Assembly: GCA_001873665.1 (NCBI GenBank)
Contig: MNZO01000012.1
Coordinates: 1-10,205 of the forward strand
Source of the DNA: Candidatus Shapirobacteria bacterium CG2_30_35_20
GTDB lineage: Bacteria > Patescibacteriota > Microgenomatia > UBA12405
Length of the DNA stretch: 10,205 bases
Direction of reading: 5' to 3'
Shown: positions 1 through 5,429 of the stretch, piece by piece
Numbering within the stretch: position 1 is the stretch's first letter
How the letters are laid out: every line of letters starts with the position of its first letter
Notes under the pieces: generated by a model
Databases searched by the model: none
The model's input: the letters and a program-made list of their open reading frames with translations, nothing else
Told to the model about the DNA's origin: nothing
Translations under genes and position numbers: made by a program

Positions 1-91
1 TTGGCGCCAACAAAATTCCCCCTATTGTCCCCGCCACCAGTCCCAAGAAACCAAATATAAGTGAGTTGCTTCCTTCATTTTCGTTTGACAT
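1..91 (-). CDS. YtxH-like small membrane protein (N-terminal part, cut by window edge)
   Basis: Only the first 30 codons are in the window; the gene runs off at position 1. The visible start is MSNENEGSNSL followed by a glycine-rich hydrophobic stretch, FGFLGLVAGTIGGILLAP. This resembles the start of YtxH/gas-vesicle-type proteins, which have one N-terminal membrane segment with small residues ending in a (L/F)AP motif, then a charged helical tail. The role of that family is poorly defined; it is usually described as envelope or stress associated. It lies 17 bases behind the mscL stop on the same strand, so the two are probably co-transcribed. No Shine-Dalgarno is visible. The ATG at 91-89 is preceded by the extended -10-like motif TGATAGACT. 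The family call is by resemblance of the N-terminus only. Confidence 0.6.
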   Translation of the reverse strand, partial: MSNENEGSNSLIFGFLGLVAGTIGGILLAP

Positions 92-107
92 ATAGATAGT
101 CTATCAG
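92..107 (-). promoter_or_regulatory. Extended -10-like element before the YtxH-like gene
   Basis: Read on the minus strand, CTGATAGACT (107-98) lies 6 bases before the ATG. It fits an extended -10 (TG, one base, then TAGACT). No good -35 is seen at 16-18 bp spacing; that position is inside mscL. The spacing puts the predicted transcript start at or next to the ATG, implying a leaderless message. The same ten bases precede lon. This is an inference from motif and spacing. Confidence 0.35.
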
Positions 108-108
108 A

Positions 109-450
109 TTATTTTTTCTTCGTCTCATCTTCTATTTTTAAAATTTTTTTAATCACTACAAAAACGACAACTGCCACAATGGTAAAGTCCAAAGTCGCCG
201 AAATAATATTACCTATTTTAAATTCCGATCCCATAATTGTAAAAACCAATTCTTGCCACGAACCTGACGGCGTAAATATCCCAACCACAGGCATTATCAA
301 ATCCTGCGCTATTGCTGTTACCAAATCTTTGACCGCATTACCTATTACCACCCCAATCGCCAATTCAATTACTTTGTAATTTTTTAAAAACTCCAAAAAC
401 TCATGATGATTATTCTTCATCCTCTCCAATAATTTTTGCTTCTTTTTCAT
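109..450 (-). CDS. mscL: Large-conductance mechanosensitive channel MscL
   Basis: Encodes 113 residues, a little shorter than the usual 120-150 for MscL, the homopentameric inner-membrane channel that opens under membrane tension to release solutes during hypo-osmotic shock. An amphipathic N-terminal helix (about 1-25) is followed by TM1 with the family pattern ELAIGVVIGNAV...DLIMPVVG (29-57). A short periplasmic loop contains FTIMGSEFKIGNII, then TM2 (about 83-101, LDFTIVAVVVFVVIKKI) and a short Lys-rich cytoplasmic tail. The pore-lining glycines of TM1 are kept (Gly33, Gly37), but the next small-residue position, Gly30 in E. coli, aligns with Lys41. The start at 450 is preferred because it gives a full N-terminal helix. 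Met11 follows GGAGAGG, but only 3 bases separate the GGAG from that ATG. The gene sits 32 bases after era. Confidence 0.93.
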   Translation of the reverse strand: MKKKQKLLERMKNNHHEFLEFLKNYKVIELAIGVVIGNAVKDLVTAIAQDLIMPVVGIFTPSGSWQELVFTIMGSEFKIGNIISATLDFTIVAVVVFVVIKKILKIEDETKKK

Positions 451-478
451 TGTAAATTGTAAATTGATAATTGAAAAT
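451..478. repeat. Degenerate 7-bp tandem repeat (TGTAAAT family), era-mscL gap
   Basis: On the plus strand there are four heptamers in a row: TGTAAAT (451-457), TGTAAAT (458-464), TGATAAT (465-471) and TGAAAAT (472-478), followed by TAAT. The array fills the gap between era and mscL. On the minus strand it also supplies TACAAT (461-456) five bases before the mscL ATG, a possible -10 element. The heptamer pattern TG(A/T)NA(A/T)(T/C) is shared with the two arrays inside argS. Confidence 0.6.
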
Positions 479-482
479 TAAT

Positions 483-1361
483 TTATTCCCCCTCCATCCA
501 ATGAGTATCAACTACTACTGTCAAATCTAAAAATACTTTTCTTGCCGACATTAGTTCCAATTCTTTGCGGGCATTGTAACCAATTTCCCGAATCTTTTTA
601 CCCCCTGTCCCAATAATCATTTTTTTGTAACGATCAGCCGAAGTGATAATTTCTGCTTTAATATAAATCAATTTTTTCTTATCCACCACCTCTTTTACCT
701 TAACATTAATTGTATAGGGGATTTCCTCTCGCAAAAACAAATACGCCTTTTCCCGAATAATTTCGCTAATATATTCCCTCGCCCCCATGGCGGTTAAAGG
801 TCGAACCTCACTACTCATTGCCTCGATTTCTTTCATTACTCCTCGATTTTCTTTTTGGGGTAACAATTCAAAGATCAAATTCACCAATGTTTTAACATTT
901 TTTGATTTTAACCCTGACACCATCACTGTTTTATCAAATTCATCTTCCAAATAATTATAATCAGGAAAATGATTAGCCGGCCCTACAGCTTGATCAATTT
1001 TGTTATACACCAAAATCTTTTTGGTATTAATTTTTCGGAGTAATCCTAAAACTTTATTTTCTTCTTCATTTTTAGGTCGAGAAATATCCACCACCGCCAC
1101 CACCAAATCAGTTTTAGCCAATTCTCTCGGGATTTCCTCATTTACCCTTTTTGACATCAAATCAACCACCTTACCAATTAAGCCTGGAGTATCAGTAAAC
1201 AAAATTTTCCCCCTATCATCAGAAAATAGTACAGTTTGTGCCCGACGAGTAGTTTGAGGCAAAGGTGAGGTAATTGACACCTTTTGATTCATGATAGCGT
1301 TTATTAGGGTTGACTTGCCCGTATTGGGTCTACCCACTATAGCCACTTTTCCGTATTTCAT
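483..1361 (-). CDS. era: GTPase Era, 16S rRNA-binding ribosome assembly factor
   Basis: Encodes 292 residues, the normal Era length. Era is an essential GTPase that binds the 3' end of 16S rRNA and helps small-subunit maturation. The N-terminal G domain shows G1 GRPNTGKST (10-18), G2 TTRRAQT (37-43), G3 DTPG (57-60) and G4 NKID (120-123). The G5 position reads VSGLK near 148-152 instead of the common ISA. The C-terminal KH domain has the GxxG loop as IIGTGGKKIREIG (249-261), preceded by the family stretch REKAYLFLREEIPY. The ATG at 1361-1359 gives the standard MKYGKVAIVGRPN start. It leads a minus-strand set era-mscL-YtxH and is divergent from lon. No Shine-Dalgarno is seen; an extended -10 lies 6 bases upstream. 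Confidence 0.96.
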   Translation of the reverse strand: MKYGKVAIVGRPNTGKSTLINAIMNQKVSITSPLPQTTRRAQTVLFSDDRGKILFTDTPGLIGKVVDLMSKRVNEEIPRELAKTDLVVAVVDISRPKNEEENKVLGLLRKINTKKILVYNKIDQAVGPANHFPDYNYLEDEFDKTVMVSGLKSKNVKTLVNLIFELLPQKENRGVMKEIEAMSSEVRPLTAMGAREYISEIIREKAYLFLREEIPYTINVKVKEVVDKKKLIYIKAEIITSADRYKKMIIGTGGKKIREIGYNARKELELMSARKVFLDLTVVVDTHWMEGE

Positions 1362-1376
1362 TGGTATATTTTAACA
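1362..1376 (-). promoter_or_regulatory. Extended -10 element before era (probable leaderless start)
   Basis: On the minus strand TGTTAAAAT (TG at 1376-1375, TAAAAT at 1373-1368) is followed by six bases and then the era ATG. This matches TGnTAnnnT. No convincing -35 is seen 16-18 bp further up; that position coincides with the CTTGC-N6-GCAAG inverted repeat. The predicted transcript start falls at or beside the start codon. Inference. Confidence 0.4.
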
Positions 1377-1390
1377 TAAGCAATTTACTT

Positions 1391-1406
1391 CTTGCCACTT
1401 AGCAAG
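1391..1406. promoter_or_regulatory. Inverted repeat CTTGC-N6-GCAAG in the era/lon divergent region
   Basis: Perfect 5-bp arms (1391-1395 and 1402-1406) separated by CACTTA. The left arm overlaps the lon -35 box (TTGCCA, 1392-1397) and the element also covers the place where an era -35 would lie. A regulator bound here could control both directions. It is not the CIRCE/HrcA sequence. A 5-bp arm can occur by chance, so an operator is only a suggestion. Confidence 0.25.
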
Positions 1407-1420
1407 GCTTCTGATAGACT
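1392..1420 (+). promoter_or_regulatory. lon promoter: TTGCCA-N17-TAGACT with extended TG
   Basis: The -35 TTGCCA (1392-1397) differs from TTGACA by one base. The spacer is exactly 17 bp, and the -10 TAGACT (1415-1420) is preceded by TG at 1412-1413. The lon ATG begins 7 bases after the -10, so the transcript probably starts at or within a base or so of the start codon. This is the best full promoter in the window. It also explains the in-frame TTG at 1392 as part of the -35 box rather than a start codon. Confidence 0.6.
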
Positions 1421-1427
1421 GCTAATT

Positions 1428-3755
1428 ATGACCAAAGTATTACCTCTCATTCCCCTCCGAAATGTGGTTATTTTTCCTTCAGTTGAAACCTCATTGTTTT
1501 TTGGTCGACCCGAATCAGCCAAATCACTTTTAACTGCCTACGACAATTATGGCCGCATGGTAATTATCACGGCTCAAAAAGATGTCAACACTGAAAAACC
1601 CGAATTTAAGGATATTTACGAAACTGGAGTATTAGCCCGTATTGAACATGTTTTACAAACTGACGGTTCAATGCACTCAATTGTCAAAGGCCTTTCTCGT
1701 GTTAAAATTACTAAATTTATTCAAACCAACCCCTATATTTTGGCTCAATACGAAGATTTGTCTTTAATTGATGAGCAAGCACTTGACATTCAACAACCAG
1801 CCGAAGCCTTATTACTTAATCTCAAAAAAGCTTTTTCCCTTGGCCGTCAATTTGATCTTCCCGCCATGATGCAGTTATCCACCGGTGTTTCCTCCTCTGA
1901 TTTGGCCGACCAGGTTTCTTTTGCCGTCAATGCCAAGGTTGAAGATAAGCAAAAATTGTTGGAAACATTAGCGGTATCAATTCGTCTTCGTGCCGTCACC
2001 GAGTTGCTAGCCCAGGAAATGAAAGTCGCCGATTTGGAACGGGATATCGAGACCAAAACTCAAGAAAAATTTAATTCCAATATGAAACGTAACGTCCTCG
2101 AGGAACGTAAACATCAAATCGAAGAAGAACTAAAAAAGTTGGGTGATAAACCAGAAGCAGAAACAGAATTTTCTGAGCTAGAAACAAAAATAAAAAAATT
2201 AAAAGTATCAGAAAGTATCAAAAAGAAATTATTAAAAGAACATAAACGTTTAACTCAAATGGGACCAATGGCTCCTGAATCATCCTATATTAGGACATAT
2301 TTAGAAATAGTTGTTGACCTCCCCTTTGGAGTCTATAGCAAAAACGGTCTTTCAATTATAAAATCAAAAAATATTTTAGACCACGACCACTATGGATTAA
2401 AAGAAGTTAAAGAGCGGATTTTGGAATATTTATCAGTCATGAAATTAAAGGAAAAATCCAAAGACACCACCCAAACAGCCAATATTTTATGTCTCATTGG
2501 TCCTCCTGGAGTTGGTAAAACATCCGTCGGCAAATCAATCGCCAGCGCCATGGGTCGCAAATTTGCTCGGGCTTCGCTTGGCGGCATTCGTGATGAAGCC
2601 GAAATTCGTGGTCATCGTCGGACTTATGTTGGTGCCATGGTGGGGAGAATTGTGAGTGGACTAAAAGATGCTGGCACTATGAACCCTGTCTTTATGCTTG
2701 ACGAAGTCGACAAAATTGGTGCCGACTACCGTGGCGATCCATCCGCGGCCTTACTTGAGGCTCTCGATCCCGAGCAAAACAAAGATTTTACCGATCATTA
2801 CCTCGATTTCCCCCTCGATCTTTCCAAAGTATTTTTTATTTTAACTGGTAACGATCTGGGTTCAATGCCTATTGCTCTGCGTGACCGTTTGGAAATTATC
2901 AATTTTTACGGCTACACTCAAGAGGAAAAATATCATATTGCCAATAATTATTTGGTCAAAAAAGAAATATTGGCCAACGGATTAAAAAACAATCAAATTG
3001 TTTCTTTTTCCGCCCCAACCTTAAATTATCTTATTGATAAATATACTCGTGAAGCGGGCGTTCGTCATTTGCAAAGAACAATTGCCACCTTGCTCCGAAA
3101 AGTTGCCAAAAAAATTGTTACCTCAAAAACAAAAAAAGTTGATGTCAATGACAATACTTTTATCAAAAAGTCATTAGGACCAGAAAAATTTACTTCCCAA
3201 CTTAAGGGTAAAAAGGATGAAATTGGGGTATCAACTGGTCTGGCTTGGACTTCAGTTGGTGGTGATATTCTATTTATAGAAGTCAACATTATGCCCGGCA
3301 AAGGTTCGCTAATTTTGACGGGAAAGCTGGGTTCTGTCATGAAAGAATCATGTCAGGCGGCACTCTCTTTTGTTCGGTCCCAAGCTTCAAAATGGGGGAT
3401 TAAACAAGACTTCCACAAAATTGATATTCACATTCACGTTCCCGAGGGGGCAACACCAAAAGACGGTCCCAGTGCTGGTGGGGCTATCACTACAGCGTTA
3501 GTTTCAGCACTCAAAAATCAACCTATCTTAAGGGATATTGCTATGACAGGTGAAATAACTCTTCGGGGTAATATTCTGGAAATTGGAGGTCTAAAAGAAA
3601 AAACCATTGCCGCCCATCGGGCTGGCATCAAAACAATTTTTTATCCTTTTGATAATATAAAATCTTTGGTTGATGTCCCCAATGAAGTCAAAAAAACCAT
3701 CAAATTTATCCCCGTCTCCCACTATAGCGAAATCTACAAAAAGATTTTTTCTTAA
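1428..3755 (+). CDS. lon: ATP-dependent Lon protease (LonA type)
   Basis: Encodes 775 residues from the ATG at 1428. Lon is a cytoplasmic homohexameric AAA+ serine protease that degrades misfolded and regulatory proteins. In order: the N-terminal substrate-binding domain (about 1-190, starting MTKVLPLIPLRNVVIFPS); a charged helical/coiled-coil region (about 190-310); the AAA+ module with Walker A GPPGVGKT (358-365) and Walker B FMLDEVDK (Asp425, Glu426); and the protease domain with PKDGPSAGG (Ser682) and GGLKEK (Lys725). The Ser-Lys spacing of 43 equals that of E. coli Ser679/Lys722, so the enzyme looks active. The in-frame TTG at 1392 would add 12 residues; the ATG is preferred because Lon proteins start this way and the TTG lies in the -35 box. 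Transcribed divergently from era; its end faces argS. Confidence 0.97.
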   Translation: MTKVLPLIPLRNVVIFPSVETSLFFGRPESAKSLLTAYDNYGRMVIITAQKDVNTEKPEFKDIYETGVLARIEHVLQTDGSMHSIVKGLSRVKITKFIQTNPYILAQYEDLSLIDEQALDIQQPAEALLLNLKKAFSLGRQFDLPAMMQLSTGVSSSDLADQVSFAVNAKVEDKQKLLETLAVSIRLRAVTELLAQEMKVADLERDIETKTQEKFNSNMKRNVLEERKHQIEEELKKLGDKPEAETEFSELETKIKKLKVSESIKKKLLKEHKRLTQMGPMAPESSYIRTYLEIVVDLPFGVYSKNGLSIIKSKNILDHDHYGLKEVKERILEYLSVMKLKEKSKDTTQTANILCLIGPPGVGKTSVGKSIASAMGRKFARASLGGIRDEAEIRGHRRTYVGAMVGRIVSGLKDAGTMNPVFMLDEVDKIGADYRGDPSAALLEALDPEQNKDFTDHYLDFPLDLSKVFFILTGNDLGSMPIALRDRLEIINFYGYTQEEKYHIANNYLVKKEILANGLKNNQIVSFSAPTLNYLIDKYTREAGVRHLQRTIATLLRKVAKKIVTSKTKKVDVNDNTFIKKSLGPEKFTSQLKGKKDEIGVSTGLAWTSVGGDILFIEVNIMPGKGSLILTGKLGSVMKESCQAALSFVRSQASKWGIKQDFHKIDIHIHVPEGATPKDGPSAGGAITTALVSALKNQPILRDIAMTGEITLRGNILEIGGLKEKTIAAHRAGIKTIFYPFDNIKSLVDVPNEVKKTIKFIPVSHYSEIYKKIFS

Positions 3756-3757
3756 TA

Positions 3758-3793
3758 CGTCATTGCGAGGAGTCCTCGACGTGGCAATCTCGC
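3758..3793. repeat. Palindromic dispersed repeat (GTCATTGCGAGG...TGGCAATCTCGC type)
   Basis: This lies between the convergent ends of lon and argS. The centre CGAGG-AGT-CCTCG (3766-3778) is a 5-bp GC-rich hairpin with a 3-nt loop. Outside it, ATTGC (3762-3766) pairs with GCAAT (3784-3788), GCGAG (3765-3769) with CTCGC (3789-3793), and CGTC (3758-3761) with GACG (3778-3781), so alternative folds compete. I recognise the flanks from memory as a repeat scattered through the intergenic DNA of many unrelated bacteria. It may help end transcription from both sides, but no clear U-tract follows on either strand. Confidence 0.6.
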
Positions 3794-3810
3794 TGGAATT
3801 TTGTTAGCCT

Positions 3811-5418
3811 TTACATCTTTTCCAACGTCTCGATACCCAATATCGTCAACCCATCTTTGATAATTTTAGCCGTAACTTGGGTTAAAAACACACGTCGTGT
3901 CTCCTCAGGTTCACCCACAATTCTACATTTTCCATAAAATTCATTATATTTTCGTGCCAAGTTTAGTAAATATTCGGCCAACACCGCCGGGCTGTATCTT
4001 TCCCCCGCTTCAATAATTTTTTCCTCAAAAATATAAAAATATCGTAGTAATGGCAATTCATTTTCATCAAATCTTACATTCTCTGTTATCTGTGCTCTGT
4101 TATCGGTTATCTTTCCAATCACACTTTTGCATCGTGCATACGTATATTGTAAATACGGTGCCGAATTCCCTTCCATACTCATCACCCTATCCCAATCGAA
4201 CACCACATCTTTTTTGGGGTCTGAGGCCAAATCATTAAATTTTACCGCCCCAATTGCCACCTTCATAATTGACTCATTATCATTTTCTGGAGCCATAGAT
4301 TTTGCCATATCTATTGCCTTATCAATTACATCAGACAAATGGATAGTATCACCTTTTCGTGTCGAAAATTTCCCGTCTTTCCATCGTATCATCCCATGGC
4401 CAATATGAACATAATCTTTGTCCCACCCTACCATTTTTGCCGCTGCAAAAACTTGTTTAAAATACAAATTTTGCTCTGATCCTACTTCATAAATAAACAA
4501 ATCAGGGTTCCATTTCTCAACTCTAAATTTTATAGTTGCCAAGTCACGAGTAAAATAAGTTGTTGCTTCGTCAGATTTTAACAATATTATTGGTGGCAAA
4601 TTAGGAAGCTCAACAATCTCCGCTTTCTCACTAATTTTTGTCATTTTTTTATCACGAAACATTTTGACAATTTCAGGTAACATCGGCAAATAAAATGCCT
4701 CACCATACGCATTGTCAATTTTTACATTAAGTAGTTCGTATACTCGGTTAAATTCGGAAAGTGATATATCAACACATTCCTGCCATATTTTTTTGGCCTC
4801 GTCATCGCCCTTTTCTAGTTTTGCAAACCACTCCCGTGCCGTGTTGTTCAAAGTCTCATCGACTTCTGCCGCTGAATGAAAAGATATATACAATTTTTCC
4901 AAATCATTAATGGAAAATTCTTCAAGATTTTTATTTTTATCTTTTAACTGAAATCTGAGATCTGACATCTGATATCTAATAATAGCTGTAATCATTTTGC
5001 CAAATTGTGTCCCCCAGTCACCCAGGTGATTATCACCAATACATTTCCAGCCTAAGGTTTGGTAAATGTTGTACAAAGCTTGTCCAATATTTGTTGACCG
5101 TAAATGCCCAATTCCAAATGGCTTGGCAATATTTGGTGCCGAATAATCAATCACTACTGTTTTACTGTGTCCAATTTTAGCCAAATCAGTTTTATATTTA
5201 TCGTTTAATATTAACTCAGCCTCATCAACTAATATTTCTTGTTTAATCCACAAGTTGTTAAATGCCCCGACTTTGTCAACTTTTTCAATTATGTTTAATT
5301 TAGAAATATCAATTTCTCCCCGCACTGCATAATCCCCAAATTTCTCCACCGACGGATGTTCCAATTTGGTATTAGTACCTTTTTCTTTTAAATAATCACT
5401 AATTTTATTTTTGATCAT
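3811..5418 (-). CDS. argS: Arginyl-tRNA synthetase
   Basis: Encodes 535 residues, short for ArgRS (usually about 550-590). This class I enzyme charges tRNA-Arg with arginine using ATP. A reduced N-terminal tRNA-binding domain contains KFGDYA (26-31). The catalytic domain has SAPNIAKPFGIGHLRST (93-109), in which the HIGH motif reads GIGH (102-105), then GDWGTQFGK (133-141) and KFSTRKG (350-356), which stands for KMSKS as in many ArgRSs. The C-terminal DALR anticodon-binding domain includes APYLQYTYAR. Two 7-bp repeat arrays sit in frame: residues 148-157 (RYQMSDLRFQ), after the GDWGTQFGK block, and residues 436-446 (ITDNRAQITE), in a loop of the anticodon domain. Its ATG lies two bases after the ABC transporter stop, and TATAAT lies 5 bases before it, so it may be both co-transcribed and separately started. 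Confidence 0.96.
   Translation of the reverse strand: MIKNKISDYLKEKGTNTKLEHPSVEKFGDYAVRGEIDISKLNIIEKVDKVGAFNNLWIKQEILVDEAELILNDKYKTDLAKIGHSKTVVIDYSAPNIAKPFGIGHLRSTNIGQALYNIYQTLGWKCIGDNHLGDWGTQFGKMITAIIRYQMSDLRFQLKDKNKNLEEFSINDLEKLYISFHSAAEVDETLNNTAREWFAKLEKGDDEAKKIWQECVDISLSEFNRVYELLNVKIDNAYGEAFYLPMLPEIVKMFRDKKMTKISEKAEIVELPNLPPIILLKSDEATTYFTRDLATIKFRVEKWNPDLFIYEVGSEQNLYFKQVFAAAKMVGWDKDYVHIGHGMIRWKDGKFSTRKGDTIHLSDVIDKAIDMAKSMAPENDNESIMKVAIGAVKFNDLASDPKKDVVFDWDRVMSMEGNSAPYLQYTYARCKSVIGKITDNRAQITENVRFDENELPLLRYFYIFEEKIIEAGERYSPAVLAEYLLNLARKYNEFYGKCRIVGEPEETRRVFLTQVTAKIIKDGLTILGIETLEKM
4082..4111. repeat. In-frame 7-bp tandem repeat inside argS (anticodon-domain loop)
   Basis: On the plus strand: TCTGTTA, TCTGTGC, TCTGTTA, TCGGTTA, TC. 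The ten bases CTCTGTTATC at 4081-4090 recur exactly at 4095-4104, two heptamer periods apart. In the protein this gives ITDNRAQITE, a recognisable imperfect peptide repeat. Rotated, the units read TGTTATC, resembling TGANATC of the other argS array. Confidence 0.6.
4948..4977. repeat. In-frame 7-bp tandem repeat CTGANAT x4 inside argS
   Basis: Four perfect-period units: CTGAAAT (4948-4954), CTGAGAT (4955-4961), CTGACAT (4962-4968) and CTGATAT (4969-4975), then CT. Only the fifth base varies, and all four bases occur once each. Translated on the minus strand it gives RYQMSDLRFQ (residues 148-157), in a segment about ten residues longer than I remember for other ArgRSs after GDWGTQFGK. Confidence 0.75.
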
Positions 5419-5429
5419 ATTTAATTATA
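5419..5429 (-). promoter_or_regulatory. TATAAT element five bases before argS
   Basis: On the minus strand TATAAT (5429-5424) is followed by TAAAT and then the argS ATG. The hexamer is made by the last sense codons of the ABC transporter (Gly-Tyr-Asn) just before its stop. No -35 is seen at 16-18 bp. It could give argS its own leaderless transcript in addition to read-through. The motif could also be coincidental coding sequence. Confidence 0.3.

Noticed and set aside
1..10. TTGGCGCCAA palindrome at the window start
   Set aside because: It encodes the Leu-Ala-Pro end of the YtxH-like membrane segment; an isolated 10-bp palindrome is not evidence of a site.
418..420. Met11 as the MscL start (GGAGAGG just before it)
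   Set aside because: The purine run is only 3 bases from the ATG, and starting there would remove much of the N-terminal amphipathic helix.
1000..1257. Plus-strand open frame inside era
   Set aside because: Antisense shadow of a clearly conserved GTPase; no family features.
1392..1427. In-frame TTG start giving Lon 12 extra residues
   Set aside because: The TTG belongs to a -35 box with 17-bp spacing to TAGACT, and Lon proteins typically begin at the MTKVLPLIPLRN methionine.
3065..3340. Minus-strand open frame inside lon
   Set aside because: Antisense shadow within the Lon coding region.
4050..4408. Two overlapping plus-strand open frames inside argS
   Set aside because: Antisense to conserved ArgRS sequence and low-complexity in composition.
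4948..4977. Repeat arrays considered as CRISPR
   Set aside because: Units are 7 bp with no spacers and no cas genes nearby.
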